DNA of 64,000 nucleotides from Pseudoalteromonas lipolytica (GTDB lineage: Bacteria; Pseudomonadota; Gammaproteobacteria; Enterobacterales; Alteromonadaceae). Made by a program: the position numbers and the translations under genes. The number at the start of each line of letters is the position of its first letter. Positions within the stretch are counted from its first letter, which is position 1. Under the pieces are notes generated by a model, which was not told the DNA's origin, searched no databases, and was given only the letters and a program-made list of their open reading frames with translations. Shown here piece after piece: positions 10,281-19,517 of the stretch. The DNA is taken from positions 774 through 64,773 of the forward strand of contig NZ_LJTC01000006.1 in assembly GCF_001306915.1 (NCBI RefSeq), written 5' to 3'.

Positions 10281-11783
10281 ATGGAAGCTTTAGTAAGCGC
10301 CGTTAACGACATAATTTGGAGTGATGCACTCATTTATTTATGTCTAGGCGCAGGTCTGTTTTATTCCGTTTTAACCCGATTCGCACAAGTTAGACATTTT
10401 AAAGAAATGTGTAAATTATTACTTAGCTCTAATAATTCAGATACGGGTATTTCTTCGTTTCAAGCGCTAGCGGTTTCGTTATCAGGCCGTGTAGGTGTAG
10501 GTAATATTGCCGGGGTTGCTGCAGCAATCGGCTTTGGTGGTCCGGGTGCGATTTTCTGGATGTGGATAGTTGCGTTTCTTGGTGCAAGTACTGCGTATGC
10601 CGAGTCAACACTTGGTCAGATTTATAAATCAGAAGAAGACGGTCAATATCGCGGTGGCCCAGCATATTACTTCGACCGCTGCTTACAGCAAAAGTGGTTA
10701 GCCGTATTATTTGCAGTATCGGCGATTATTGCTTGTGGTGTATTCCTTCCGGGCGTTCAAGCGAATGCGGTAGGTAATGCATTCACACAAGTTTTTGGTG
10801 AAGGCACATTGGTTAGCACCAGCTTTGGTGAAGTAGGTAGCTTTAAGTTGGTTGCTCTTGCAATCATCTTAATTGTGCTTGCATTTATCATCTTTGGTGG
10901 CATTAAACGTATCGCAAACTTCACACAAATTGTGGTGCCATTTATGGCGCTAGGTTACATCGTGTTAGCGTTAATCGTGGTGTTCTTAAACCTAGATAAA
11001 GTGCCAGGTATCTTCTCAATGATCTTATCTGATGCATTCACCGCGCAAGCAGGCTTTGGTGCTGCTATTGGTTGGGGTGTTAAACGTGGTATTTACTCAA
11101 ACGAAGCAGGGCAAGGTACGGGTCCGCATGCAGCATCAGCTGCCGAGGTAGATCACCCAGCTCAACAAGGCTTAGTGCAAGCATTTTCTGTTTATGTTGA
11201 TACCATTTTTGTTTGTACAGCAACAGCGTTAATGATTCTAATCACTAAACAATACAACATTGTGGGTGAGTTACCTGCAGGTCAATTCATTGTGCAAAAC
11301 GTTGATGCTGCAACTGAAGTAGGCTCTGCTGCTTTTACACAAATGGCATTATTTAGCGTATTTGGTGGCTTTGGTGAAGCATTCGTTGGTATTGCTTTAT
11401 TCTTCTTCGCATTTACTACAATTCTTGCTTATTACTATATTGCTGAAACGAACGTTGCTTATTTAAACCGTTATTTCAAAGGCAATATTCCGTTGGTTGT
11501 TGTGAAGTTTGTCATCATGTTTATGGTGGCTTACGGTATGGTAAACAACTCAGGTTACATCTGGAATATTGGTGACATTGGCGTAGGCTTAATGGCCTGG
11601 ATCAATATTGTGGGTATTTTGGCTATTTTCTTTGTCGCAAAACCTGCACTTAACTGTCTACGTGATTACGAAGATCAAAAGAAAGCCGGTGGTGAAATCA
11701 CTTTTGATCCAGTTAAATTAGGCATTAAAAATGCGACTTTCTGGGAAAAGCGTCTAGCTGAAAAGGCGAAACAGAAACAATAA
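10281..11783 (+). CDS. AGCS family alanine/sodium symporter
   Basis: This is a 500-residue inner-membrane transporter of the alanine or glycine:cation symporter family, importing small amino acids with sodium. About ten to eleven hydrophobic segments are visible. The family signatures GGPAYYFDR (near 130) and SNEAGQGTGPHAASAAEV (near 275) are present. It is monocistronic, with a terminator after it. Substrate choice between alanine and glycine cannot be read from the sequence. Confidence 0.93.
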   Translation: MEALVSAVNDIIWSDALIYLCLGAGLFYSVLTRFAQVRHFKEMCKLLLSSNNSDTGISSFQALAVSLSGRVGVGNIAGVAAAIGFGGPGAIFWMWIVAFLGASTAYAESTLGQIYKSEEDGQYRGGPAYYFDRCLQQKWLAVLFAVSAIIACGVFLPGVQANAVGNAFTQVFGEGTLVSTSFGEVGSFKLVALAIILIVLAFIIFGGIKRIANFTQIVVPFMALGYIVLALIVVFLNLDKVPGIFSMILSDAFTAQAGFGAAIGWGVKRGIYSNEAGQGTGPHAASAAEVDHPAQQGLVQAFSVYVDTIFVCTATALMILITKQYNIVGELPAGQFIVQNVDAATEVGSAAFTQMALFSVFGGFGEAFVGIALFFFAFTTILAYYYIAETNVAYLNRYFKGNIPLVVVKFVIMFMVAYGMVNNSGYIWNIGDIGVGLMAWINIVGILAIFFVAKPALNCLRDYEDQKKAGGEITFDPVKLGIKNATFWEKRLAEKAKQKQ

Positions 11784-11890
11784 ATCGTTTTTTTGAGTTT
11801 TTACGGTGAATTTAGTTGTGCAGGTTTTCGAATCTTCATAAATGAATGAAATTCAAAAAAGACATCGACTCATAAAACAAGTACAATAAA

Positions 11891-11914
11891 GGGCGCCTAA
11901 AGGCGCCTTTTTTA
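11891..11914 (+). terminator. Terminator of the AGCS symporter gene
   Basis: A compact stem GGCGCC/GGCGCC with a four-base loop and six T follows. Its T-run reaches the first possible start of the next gene, which favours the later start used for that gene. Confidence 0.85.
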
Positions 11915-11934
11915 TGCGTAGTATGGAGAAAGAT

Positions 11935-12261
11935 ATGGCGATTATTAGTTGCCCGCAGTGTGCAAAATCAATATCTGACAAACATAAGCAATGCCCGCAT
12001 TGTGAATGCCAAGTCACCGATCTAAGCAATGAGCAATTGCAGCAAATGCAAAAAGAAACGCGCATTCGTAGACAACAAAAGTTTATGAATCAGTCTTTCC
12101 TCGCACTGATTTTATTTTTAGGGGGCTTTTTCTGTTATTACTTTATGCACCCCGAAGCAAAGTCTCTTGAGTGGTATGCCTATACATCGGCAATGGCAGT
12201 AGGTTTTGTGTGGTATCTTGTAAGCCGCATCTATTTAGTTGTTTTAAAAAAGAAAAAGTAA
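11935..12261 (+). CDS. Small zinc-ribbon membrane protein
   Basis: The 108-residue product begins with a zinc-ribbon formed by CPQC and CPHC within the first 25 residues, then a charged linker, then two hydrophobic segments (about 50-70 and 80-101) and a basic tail. It is likely an inner-membrane protein with a cytoplasmic zinc finger; its role is unknown. The ATG at 11935 has GGAG nine bases upstream; earlier in-frame ATGs at 11914 and 11923 sit on or right after the preceding terminator. It is one base from the YeaC gene, suggesting co-transcription. Confidence 0.7.
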   Translation: MAIISCPQCAKSISDKHKQCPHCECQVTDLSNEQLQQMQKETRIRRQQKFMNQSFLALILFLGGFFCYYFMHPEAKSLEWYAYTSAMAVGFVWYLVSRIYLVVLKKKK

Positions 12262-12262
12262 C

Positions 12263-12544
12263 ATGAATATTGATCACATCGTTAAAAATATCACCCCAGA
12301 AGTATTTGAACGTCTTCAGTATGGTGCCTCTACGGGTAAGTGGCCAGACGGCACTCCTTTGACTGAGGAGCAAAAACAACAAACCGTTCAACTCGTGATG
12401 CTTTATCAGGCTAAAGTTTCGCAAAGCAATGAGCAGTTTACCATTGGCGCAAATGGTGAAATGGTGCAAAAGAGCAAAGCTCAATTGCAAAAAGAATTCG
12501 CATCAGAAAATGAAATAGCTAGGTTTAGTGAAAATGATCTTTAA
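12263..12544 (+). CDS. YeaC-like DUF1315 protein
   Basis: The 93-residue soluble protein aligns by eye with E. coli YeaC along most of its length: PEVFERLQYG, GKWPDGTPLTEEQK, QLVMLYQAK and the NGEMVQKSK segment. YeaC function is not established. It starts one base after the zinc-ribbon gene and its end overlaps the DUF349 gene by 11 bp, so the three form one unit. Confidence 0.85.
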   Translation: MNIDHIVKNITPEVFERLQYGASTGKWPDGTPLTEEQKQQTVQLVMLYQAKVSQSNEQFTIGANGEMVQKSKAQLQKEFASENEIARFSENDL

Positions 12545-15215
12545 ACACCTGTTTACTCCAAAATGGAAGCACCCTAAAAACCAAGTCCGTTTAGCTGCGG
12601 TTGAACGTCTTGATACAGAGCGTGACCTTAGCATCTTAAATAGCATTGCCCTTGAAGACAGCTCAGCTGAAATCCGCAAAAAAGCATTAAACAAAGTGAA
12701 CGATATCGTTTTATGGTGGCAAGCATACAAGCAAGACCAAGCACTGAAAGACCTTGCTGAGCAGCATATCAATCAAGCGGTTTTAAATACCGACAGCCAA
12801 CTAGATGCAAATATCAAAAATGAGTTTATTGAGCGTTACGCACCTGTCAAAACTCTTGAGAAACTCGCCTTTGCAGAAAAAGAACTTCAAGTTCGCGTTA
12901 AGTTACTTAAGCGTTTAGCAAACCCAAGCTTAATTGATAAAGCTTTTAAAGAAGGCCGTGAAGAGCTGCAATTGCAACTTGTTGAGCTTGTGATTAATCA
13001 TCAACTTGCTAAATCACTATTAAAGCATGCAAAAGGTAAGGCGCATACCCAACTGGCGACTCATCTTGACAATGAACGCTTAGCGATAGAAATGCCTGCC
13101 AAAGTAGAAGCTGATACACGTGTGGTATTAGCAAAGCTTAATGCGCTTCGTGATAAAAATGACTTTCAGTTAGTGTCGATGCAACATGCTGAGTTATTAC
13201 AGCAGTGGCAAGCTATCGAACTAAAATGGCTGAGCGATGAGCAAGTAAGCACGTTAGATAAGAAATATTCAGCGATTACGCAAAAGCTTGAATCGCACAT
13301 TGCAGTTTTAAGTAAAGAGCATGAAGCAGCGCAGCAAGCGTTAGCTGAGCAACAACGTCAGGTATTGGCACTTGCAAGCCTTGAAGCAATTGGCGAAGAA
13401 ATTGAAAATGCATTGCAATTAGGCTTAGAAACGCCAGAGCAAATTCAACAAGATTGGCTCGAGGCAAAAGTTGCAGAGGCAAAAGATGCATTAGCAGAGG
13501 CGGACTTAGCTGATAACCAAACTGTGCGTGATGTAAAACAACATTTAACAAATTTATTTAACCAAGTTGAGCAGTTACCGCAACTGGTTAGTGCTATTGC
13601 TGAGTTTAAAGAGACATTTGATCAATTAAATATCGTTGCGACAACTGAAGACGAAAGCGAGTTTGACGGTCTTAAACAGCAGTTTGAGCAACAGCAAAAA
13701 TTAGCACGCAAAAAGCTGGCAAGTATTCCTAGTCGTTTACAAGGTCGCTTTAAAGCAAATTTAGCTGAAACAGTAAACAGTTGGCAGCAAGCGATGGCAC
13801 CGCTGACGAATAAGTTTGAGAAAAATCAACAAACAGCTAAGCGTAAAGCTCGTGATGTAAAACGCTTAATTGAGCAAGGTCGCTTTAATGTTGCCTTTGG
13901 TGTGTTTAAAGGTTTTGAAGAGCTATACGCAACACTTACAGACTATTACAAACAGCCATTAAATAGCCTTAAAGCTGATTTAGAAGCGCAACTAGCAGAA
14001 GCAAAAGATTGGCAAAAATACGCATCGGCACCAAAGCGTGATGCGCTACTCGTTGAAGTAAATGAACTTGTTGCAACCGAGTGTACTGACCCTAAACAAC
14101 GTGCAGAGCATGTTAAACAGTTACGTCGTCGTTGGAATGAGTTAGGGCGTTTAGATACTGATGCAGAAAAGCAACAAGGCGAGTTATTCGATCAACAAAT
14201 TGAATTACTGTTTGCGCCGTGTCGTGAGTATTTCGCAGAGCAAGAGCAACAACGTGAGCAAGCTAAAGCACAGCGCGTTGAAATAATCTCGCAAATGCAG
14301 CAGTTAACAGAGCTTGATAGCTCTTCTGATGAGTTTGATTGGAAGCAGTTTGAAAGCAAGTTCAACCGTACCGCAAAAGCGTGGCGTTCTGCAGGTAATG
14401 TCGATCCTAAAACATACCGTGAACTACAAACGCAATTTAAAGCTGCACAATCACAAGTACAAGGTCAACTTGCTGCATTTCATAAAGCAAATGCTGAACA
14501 AAAAGCAGCACTTGTTGAGCAAGCAACACAGTTATCACAAAGTGATGATTTAGCTGCTGCGTGCCAAGATCTAAAAGCGCTTCAACAAACTTGGCAGACT
14601 ATTGGCTTTGCAGGAATGAAAGCAGAAAACACCTTGTGGCAGCAATTCAGACGAGTTAATGACGAGACTTTTGCTAAGCGCAGTGCCGAGTTTGAACAGC
14701 AAAAGCAAGTACAGCAACAAAATGACGAAGTTGCCGCACAGCAGTTAAGTGAGCTTGAGTCTGCACTTGAGACCGTGGTGCATCTTGCACAGCTTAAAGA
14801 TTTAACAGCGAAGCTAGCAGAGCTTGAATACTCAAAAGCGTTATCGGCACGCGTGACTCAGTTAGAGGCAGCGATTAGTGAAAAATCAGCGCTAATTAGT
14901 AAGCAAGCAGAGCAGTCTAAATTAACGGCTTTATTTGCTGCTCTTGAAAGCAACAGCGAACTGCCTTCGCAGTTTCAAGCTTCATTAACAACTAAGCTAA
15001 ACGCTGCGCAGCTGTTAACCCGTATCGAAATTCTGGCAGGCGTAGAATCGGCTGATAGTCAGTTACGTATGACAGAGCAAGTTGCGATGTTAGATGATAA
15101 ACACCGTGGCGAACAGGCAGATGTTTATTATTACTTAAAGCAATTACTTGCAGTCAGTGAGGGTTCAGTTTCAGCTGACACACTAGCAAGGCTTAAAGCA
15201 ATATTTGCAATTTAA
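12534..15215 (+). CDS. DUF349 repeat protein
   Basis: A large, almost entirely helical, Gln/Ala/Glu-rich cytoplasmic protein of 893 residues. The segment from about residue 380 onward carries repeated blocks with Trp residues in helices (for example RRRWNELGRLD, KAWRSAGNVD, QTWQTIGF), the pattern of tandem DUF349 units. The N-terminal part resembles a HEAT-like or helical scaffold. ATG at 12534 is preferred over the GTG at 12528 because the AGG at 12521 is then spaced about ten bases away. The function of DUF349 proteins is not settled. Confidence 0.82.
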   Translation: MIFKHLFTPKWKHPKNQVRLAAVERLDTERDLSILNSIALEDSSAEIRKKALNKVNDIVLWWQAYKQDQALKDLAEQHINQAVLNTDSQLDANIKNEFIERYAPVKTLEKLAFAEKELQVRVKLLKRLANPSLIDKAFKEGREELQLQLVELVINHQLAKSLLKHAKGKAHTQLATHLDNERLAIEMPAKVEADTRVVLAKLNALRDKNDFQLVSMQHAELLQQWQAIELKWLSDEQVSTLDKKYSAITQKLESHIAVLSKEHEAAQQALAEQQRQVLALASLEAIGEEIENALQLGLETPEQIQQDWLEAKVAEAKDALAEADLADNQTVRDVKQHLTNLFNQVEQLPQLVSAIAEFKETFDQLNIVATTEDESEFDGLKQQFEQQQKLARKKLASIPSRLQGRFKANLAETVNSWQQAMAPLTNKFEKNQQTAKRKARDVKRLIEQGRFNVAFGVFKGFEELYATLTDYYKQPLNSLKADLEAQLAEAKDWQKYASAPKRDALLVEVNELVATECTDPKQRAEHVKQLRRRWNELGRLDTDAEKQQGELFDQQIELLFAPCREYFAEQEQQREQAKAQRVEIISQMQQLTELDSSSDEFDWKQFESKFNRTAKAWRSAGNVDPKTYRELQTQFKAAQSQVQGQLAAFHKANAEQKAALVEQATQLSQSDDLAAACQDLKALQQTWQTIGFAGMKAENTLWQQFRRVNDETFAKRSAEFEQQKQVQQQNDEVAAQQLSELESALETVVHLAQLKDLTAKLAELEYSKALSARVTQLEAAISEKSALISKQAEQSKLTALFAALESNSELPSQFQASLTTKLNAAQLLTRIEILAGVESADSQLRMTEQVAMLDDKHRGEQADVYYYLKQLLAVSEGSVSADTLARLKAIFAI

Positions 15216-15222
15216 CGAATAA

Positions 15223-15247
15223 AACCGCTTTTTAAAGCGGTTTTTTT
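15223..15247 (+). terminator. Terminator of the YeaC-DUF349 unit
   Basis: A stem AACCGCTTT/AAAGCGGTT with a very short loop is followed by a run of T; it begins seven bases after the DUF349 stop. Confidence 0.88.
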
Positions 15248-15269
15248 CCGTGTGTTTTTGAGGAAAACA

Positions 15270-15827
15270 ATGAGAATTTTATTACTACTTACCTGTTTAT
15301 TTTTAGGGGCATGTAAAACGACAGATCAAGGGATGTCTGTTTACTCGTTTACCAATTCTGAAATTGAAGCAGCCCTTGCTAATCAATTACCAAAACTAAG
15401 TGAACAGATTAAGCTGATGGGCTTACCAGTTGATTTTGCGGTAAACGACCTGAGTGTCAATGTTGGCCCAGATAAACGTGATGTGGTGGTTTTAGGGGCC
15501 GATTCTAGTGCCGTCATCAAAGCGTTTGCGCTTAAGTATCCAGTACGCTTAAAGCTACAAATCGAAGGTAGCCCATTTTATGACAGCGAGAAAAAAGCGG
15601 TCTTTTTACGTAATGTAAAACTGGTTGATACAACAATCGACACCGCGGGTTTCAAGGGCAGCTTAAACTTATTAGACGACGAAGCAATGCAAGTGATTAA
15701 CGGCTTTTTAGCGGTTAACCCTGTCTATAAGCTAAATATGAACGACCCTAAAGTCGCACTATTGAGCAAATTACCATTAGATATGAAAGTATCTCAGGGT
15801 GAAATTATTTTAGTGCCCACACTGTAA
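15270..15827 (+). CDS. DUF1439 (YceB-like) lipoprotein
   Basis: The 185-residue product starts with a short lipoprotein signal and lipobox (LFLGAC, Cys near residue 15). The remainder fits DUF1439, the family of E. coli YceB, an outer-membrane lipoprotein of unknown function with a lipid-binding-like fold. ATG at 15270 with GAGGA upstream is preferred over GTG at 15252, which lies almost on the preceding terminator and would extend the signal peptide awkwardly. It is flanked by terminators on both sides, so it is likely monocistronic. Confidence 0.78.
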   Translation: MRILLLLTCLFLGACKTTDQGMSVYSFTNSEIEAALANQLPKLSEQIKLMGLPVDFAVNDLSVNVGPDKRDVVVLGADSSAVIKAFALKYPVRLKLQIEGSPFYDSEKKAVFLRNVKLVDTTIDTAGFKGSLNLLDDEAMQVINGFLAVNPVYKLNMNDPKVALLSKLPLDMKVSQGEIILVPTL

Positions 15828-15843
15828 AACTATTTGATATTTT

Positions 15844-15868
15844 AAAGCGGCTTCTAGCCGCTTTTTTT
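15844..15868 (+). terminator. Terminator of the YceB-like gene
   Basis: A stem AAAGCGGC/GCCGCTTT with a short loop is followed by seven T, 16 bases after the stop. Confidence 0.88.
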
Positions 15869-15908
15869 GTAATTGCTTGTTAAGCATGTTTAACCTTGCC
15901 ATAATTGC

Positions 15909-15924
15909 TCGTGATATTTCGCGA
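15909..15924. promoter_or_regulatory. Palindromic operator before the sigma-54 activator gene
   Basis: The 16-mer TCGTGATATTTCGCGA ends six bases before the activator's first possible start codon. It matches the two palindromes at 17347 and 17367 at 15 of 16 and, inverted, about 14 of 16 positions. Its place suggests autoregulation; this is inferred. Confidence 0.7.
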
Positions 15925-15932
15925 ATTGAGTG

Positions 15933-17345
15933 ATGGCTATGATCAAGGAATTTTTAAACGACCCCACATTGCTGCTAAATGCCGTAGGTGAAGGTATTTA
16001 TGGCTTCGATTTATCGGGTAATGCAGTTTTTGTTAACCCTGCCGCTGAGCGCATGACAGGCTGGAAAGCAGACGAACTCCTTGGTAAAAAAATACATCAA
16101 TATCATCATCATACTCGTAAAGATGGCTCACCATACCCCGCAGATGAATGCCAAATATATTGCACCATGTTCGATGGCAAACACCGTCATGTAAACGATG
16201 AAGTATTCTGGCGTAAAGATGGTAGTTATTTTGCTGTTGAATATACATCAACACCAGTGTATAAAAATGGTGCCTTGATTGGGGCAGTCGCGATTTTTCG
16301 CGATGTATCCAAACAACAGCAAACAGAAGTGGCGTTACGTGATGCCTTAGCACAAGTTCAGCACTTATCTGAGCAGCTACAAGCTGAAAATGCTTACCTT
16401 ATTTCAGAGTTAAACGAAGATTGGCAAGACTCTGGCTTAGTTGGGCAAAGTCATTCATTTCAAAGTATGCTCGAGCAAATTACCTTGGTAAGCCAAACCA
16501 ATAGTACGGTTTTGATTTTAGGTGAAAACGGCACGGGTAAAGAGCTGGTGGCACGAAACCTTCACCGCTTGAGCAATCGTGCGGAGCAACCTTTCATAAA
16601 AGTGAACTGTGCGGCGTTTTCAGCCAACTTAATTGAGTCTGAGTTATTTGGTCATGAGAAAGGGGCGTTTACTGGCGCTAATGAACGCAGAAAAGGGCGT
16701 TTTGAACTGGCTGATAAAGGCACTTTATTTTTAGATGAAGTGGCAGAGCTGCCATTAGAGGCGCAAAGTAAATTACTGCGGGTACTACAAGAGCAAGAGT
16801 TTGAGCGCGTCGGGGGCAGTCAAACTTTAAAAGTCGATATCCGAGTGTTAGCTGCAACAAATCGTAACTTGTGGCAAATGGTTGAGCAGGGCAGCTTTCG
16901 AATGGACTTGTATTATCGCTTAAATGTGTTTCCTATTCGTGTGCCTGCGCTTCGTGAGAGAAAAGAAGATATTCCACTCCTCGCAGCAAATATTATTACG
17001 CAGCTGAACAAGCGCTTAGGTAAACAGTTAAAAGGGCTTAGCAAAGCAACACTCACCAAACTGGCGAATTATGATTGGCCAGGTAATATTCGTGAGCTAC
17101 AAAATATTCTAGAACGTGAAGCAATTCTGTCTAAGCAAACTGTACTGCAGCTTTCAGCACCTTTGAGTAACGAGCAATCAAATGAGCAGGTGGTTTCCCT
17201 TGATGCGGTGCAAAAGCAGCATATTTGTGAGGTGCTAAAACGCTGTAACGGGCAAATATCAGGTGAAAATGGTGCTGCAACCTTGCTGGGACTGCCTGAA
17301 AGTACCCTTAGATCAAAGATGAAAAAGCTAGCGATAAAGCGTTAG
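15933..17345 (+). CDS. PAS domain sigma-54-dependent activator
   Basis: A cytoplasmic activator of about 470 residues. Residues 10-135 are a PAS sensor with a His/Cys-bearing loop ([17 protein letters not shown]). Residues 165-395 form the sigma-54 AAA+ domain: Walker A GENGTGKE near 197 and GAFTGA near 244, the loop that contacts sigma-54. The C-terminus is a Fis-type helix-turn-helix ([16 protein letters not shown]). Starts at GTG 15930, ATG 15933 and ATG 15939 are all possible. It sits upstream of ccoG, whose promoter has a -24/-12 element and two palindromes also found before this gene. The PAS ligand is unknown; oxygen, redox or NO sensing would fit the target. Confidence 0.9.
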   Translation: MAMIKEFLNDPTLLLNAVGEGIYGFDLSGNAVFVNPAAERMTGWKADELLGKKIHQYHHHTRKDGSPYPADECQIYCTMFDGKHRHVNDEVFWRKDGSYFAVEYTSTPVYKNGALIGAVAIFRDVSKQQQTEVALRDALAQVQHLSEQLQAENAYLISELNEDWQDSGLVGQSHSFQSMLEQITLVSQTNSTVLILGENGTGKELVARNLHRLSNRAEQPFIKVNCAAFSANLIESELFGHEKGAFTGANERRKGRFELADKGTLFLDEVAELPLEAQSKLLRVLQEQEFERVGGSQTLKVDIRVLAATNRNLWQMVEQGSFRMDLYYRLNVFPIRVPALRERKEDIPLLAANIITQLNKRLGKQLKGLSKATLTKLANYDWPGNIRELQNILEREAILSKQTVLQLSAPLSNEQSNEQVVSLDAVQKQHICEVLKRCNGQISGENGAATLLGLPESTLRSKMKKLAIKR

Positions 17346-17346
17346 T

Positions 17347-17362
17347 TCGTGATATATCGCGA
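17347..17362. promoter_or_regulatory. Activator-binding palindrome 1 upstream of ccoG
   Basis: The near-perfect palindrome TCGTGATATATCGCGA begins right after the activator stop codon. Its centre is exactly 20 bp from that of the next copy, about two helical turns, so two dimers would bind on the same face. Confidence 0.75.
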
Positions 17363-17366
17363 TCAT

Positions 17367-17382
17367 TCGCGATATATCGTGC
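17367..17382. promoter_or_regulatory. Activator-binding palindrome 2 upstream of ccoG
   Basis: TCGCGATATATCGTGC is the inverted counterpart of site 1. Its centre is about 70 bp upstream of the -24 GG, a normal distance for an enhancer contacted by DNA looping. Confidence 0.75.
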
Positions 17383-17443
17383 TTTTGAGCGTTCAAATAT
17401 AAATTTAATCATTTAATATCAATAACTTATTTTTAATTTTTCT

Positions 17444-17459
17444 TGGCCTGATTGTTGCT
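17444..17459 (+). promoter_or_regulatory. Sigma-54 promoter of ccoG
   Basis: The sequence TTGGCCTGATTGTTGC has GG at 17445-17446 and GC at 17457-17458, separated by the invariant ten bases of -24/-12 promoters. Transcription would start near 17470, about 27 bases before the ccoG ATG. The presence of an adjacent sigma-54 activator supports it. Confidence 0.75.
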
Positions 17460-17496
17460 CTGTCAGGTTATTACCGACACAAAAGTAAGTAGCAAA

Positions 17497-18879
17497 ATGA
17501 AATTTGATATTAAAGAGCAAGACTTAATCATCAAGCCCTACAACCAAGAAGGGCCAATTTATATTCGTGAGCAAAAGGGGTATTTCCAACGTATCCGCCG
17601 TTACTTAGGCTGGGTGCTGATGCTGACGTTCATCGCCATTCCGTGGATCCCCTATGATGGCCGCCAAGCCGTATTACTCGATGTAGCCAGCCAAAAATTT
17701 ACCCTGTTTGGTTTAACGCTGTTACCACAAGATTTTATGATCTTAGCTATGTTATTTATGACAGGGGCGTTTGCATTGTTTTTCGTCACTAATTGGTTAG
17801 GGCGTGTTTGGTGTGGTTACACTTGCCCTCAAACAATTTGGATGCTGATGTTTACTTGGATCGAACACAAAGTTGAAGGTAACCGTAATCAGCGTATTAA
17901 ACTTGATAAAGCTGAATGGTCAGTGAGTAAATGGCAAAAGAAAATCACTAAGCATGCAGCTTGGCTGGTGATCTCTTTGCTTACATCGATGTCATTTATG
18001 GCTTATTTCATCCCCGCTAAGTCTTTATACATGAGCTTATTTACTCTAGAAATGTCTGGGATCGTCAGCTTTTGGGTATTCCTGTTCGCTTTTTGTACCT
18101 ATGGTAATGCGGGATTCTTACGTGAAAAAATGTGTACAGTGGCGTGCCCATATTCACGTTTTCAATCTGTGATGTTTGATAAAGACACGTTAGTTGTTAC
18201 CTATGATCAAGCGCGAGGGGAGTCTCGTGGTGCGCGTAAGCGTAAAGCCGACCCTAAAGAATTAGGCTTAGGTGACTGCGTAGACTGTAACCTATGTGTT
18301 GAAGTATGCCCAGCGGGTATCGATATTCGTAATGGCTTGCAGTATGAATGCATAAACTGTGGCTTATGTATCGATGCATGTGATAGCACTATGGAAAAAT
18401 TCAACTATCAAAAAGGACTGATCAAATACGCCTCAGAAAAACAAATGGAAGGCAAAACGACCAACCCATTTAGATTAAAACTGCTTGGCTATGGCGGTTT
18501 AACGGCGCTGTTTGTCGTGGGCATGGTTGTGTGGATGGCAATGCGTACACCTATTGAGGCTTCTGTCATTCGTGACCGTAATGCCTTGTACCGTGTTAAT
18601 TTTGAAGGTTTAGTAGAAAACCCATATACCTTATCAATTATCAACAAAACACAGCATAGCTTGAGCTATTCAATCGGTATAAGTGGTATTGCAGAAGCAA
18701 GCTTACAGGTGCCTGAAAAGATAACTGTTGAAGCAGGTCAGATGAAACGTGTGCCTGTCACTGTGGTTGCTGATGGCTACGAGTTAAAGTCAAAAGTAAC
18801 GCCTATTAGTTTTCACATTCAAGCATTAGAAGATGCTGATATCGCAATAACTAAAGAAACTAAGTTTTACCGAGATTAA
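17497..18879 (+). CDS. ccoG: Cytochrome oxidase accessory protein CcoG
   Basis: CcoG (FixG/RdxA) is a membrane ferredoxin-like protein implicated in copper handling during assembly of cbb3 cytochrome oxidase. The 460-residue product has about five membrane segments, an N-terminal CGYTCP motif, CTVACPYSRFQ, and two 4Fe-4S motifs (CVDCNLCVEVCP and CINCGLCIDAC) near 265-305. The C-terminal 110 residues form the periplasmic Ig-like FixG domain. The ATG at 17497 is used because an upstream TTG would lie on the -12 element. No ccoNOQP genes are beside it; instead it follows its probable sigma-54 activator. Confidence 0.92.
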   Translation: MKFDIKEQDLIIKPYNQEGPIYIREQKGYFQRIRRYLGWVLMLTFIAIPWIPYDGRQAVLLDVASQKFTLFGLTLLPQDFMILAMLFMTGAFALFFVTNWLGRVWCGYTCPQTIWMLMFTWIEHKVEGNRNQRIKLDKAEWSVSKWQKKITKHAAWLVISLLTSMSFMAYFIPAKSLYMSLFTLEMSGIVSFWVFLFAFCTYGNAGFLREKMCTVACPYSRFQSVMFDKDTLVVTYDQARGESRGARKRKADPKELGLGDCVDCNLCVEVCPAGIDIRNGLQYECINCGLCIDACDSTMEKFNYQKGLIKYASEKQMEGKTTNPFRLKLLGYGGLTALFVVGMVVWMAMRTPIEASVIRDRNALYRVNFEGLVENPYTLSIINKTQHSLSYSIGISGIAEASLQVPEKITVEAGQMKRVPVTVVADGYELKSKVTPISFHIQALEDADIAITKETKFYRD

Positions 18880-18903
18880 CCTCAATCACGGCTCTAGAAA
18901 CGA

Positions 18904-18930
18904 AAATGGCTTGTTTTTAACAAGCCATTT
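18904..18930. terminator. Hairpin between ccoG and the minus-strand STAS-like gene
   Basis: A ten-pair stem AAATGGCTTG/CAAGCCATTT lies between the convergent genes and overlaps the last codons of the minus-strand gene. The T-rich sequence beyond it favours termination on the minus strand. Confidence 0.65.
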
Positions 18931-19333
18931 CTGCAAATTCGAGCTGCTTTAGCACATAAGCTTTAGCGCTGTCTAAATCATCAAATAAACAGTCCATTAT
19001 TTGAATTGGAGATTGTGCTTGTGCAATGATGCGTTTCATTTGATTAAGCACAATAGACGAGCTAAACATATAAGCGGTTGCTATACAGTTAGTGCCTTGC
19101 AGGGCACGGAATAATTGAGTAAAACCGCGTTCTGCATCAGGGGTGGTAGCAAGTAAATGGGTAGAATGACTAATATACGCCCACGGCTTTCCAGCGAAAG
19201 CAGTAATATGCTTTTTTAAATTGATTGCAAAGTCATTGACTAAACGAGCGTTAATATTGCCAGAAAACTGCCCAATAACAATTGGACCTTCAGTAATAAT
19301 CCTGACACTGCCATAGTGATTCTTAAATTCCAA
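18917..19333 (-). CDS. Small STAS/SpoIIAA-like protein
   Basis: The 138-residue soluble protein was not matched to a named family with certainty. The order of strands and helices (GSVRIITEGPIVIGQFSG, then a helix, then KPWAYISH, then IATAYMFSSSI) and the length resemble the SpoIIAA-like/STAS fold. It stands alone on the minus strand, with a long AT-rich upstream region of 184 bp. No function is proposed. Confidence 0.6.
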   Translation of the reverse strand: MEFKNHYGSVRIITEGPIVIGQFSGNINARLVNDFAINLKKHITAFAGKPWAYISHSTHLLATTPDAERGFTQLFRALQGTNCIATAYMFSSSIVLNQMKRIIAQAQSPIQIMDCLFDDLDSAKAYVLKQLEFAEMAC

Positions 19334-19517
19334 TTTGCTTCCTTTTGAACTTAAAAAGAGCGCGAATTTTATACAATTCTATGTATGTGTCTAGTTATTT
19401 AGTATACAAATTTCAAAAAACATAACTTTTTCATTAATTTTATTTTTATGTGAATCCTATCTAATTATTCGCATAGTAGTGAATAAATAATCCACTCCCT
19501 TTTTAAAATATAGCTAA

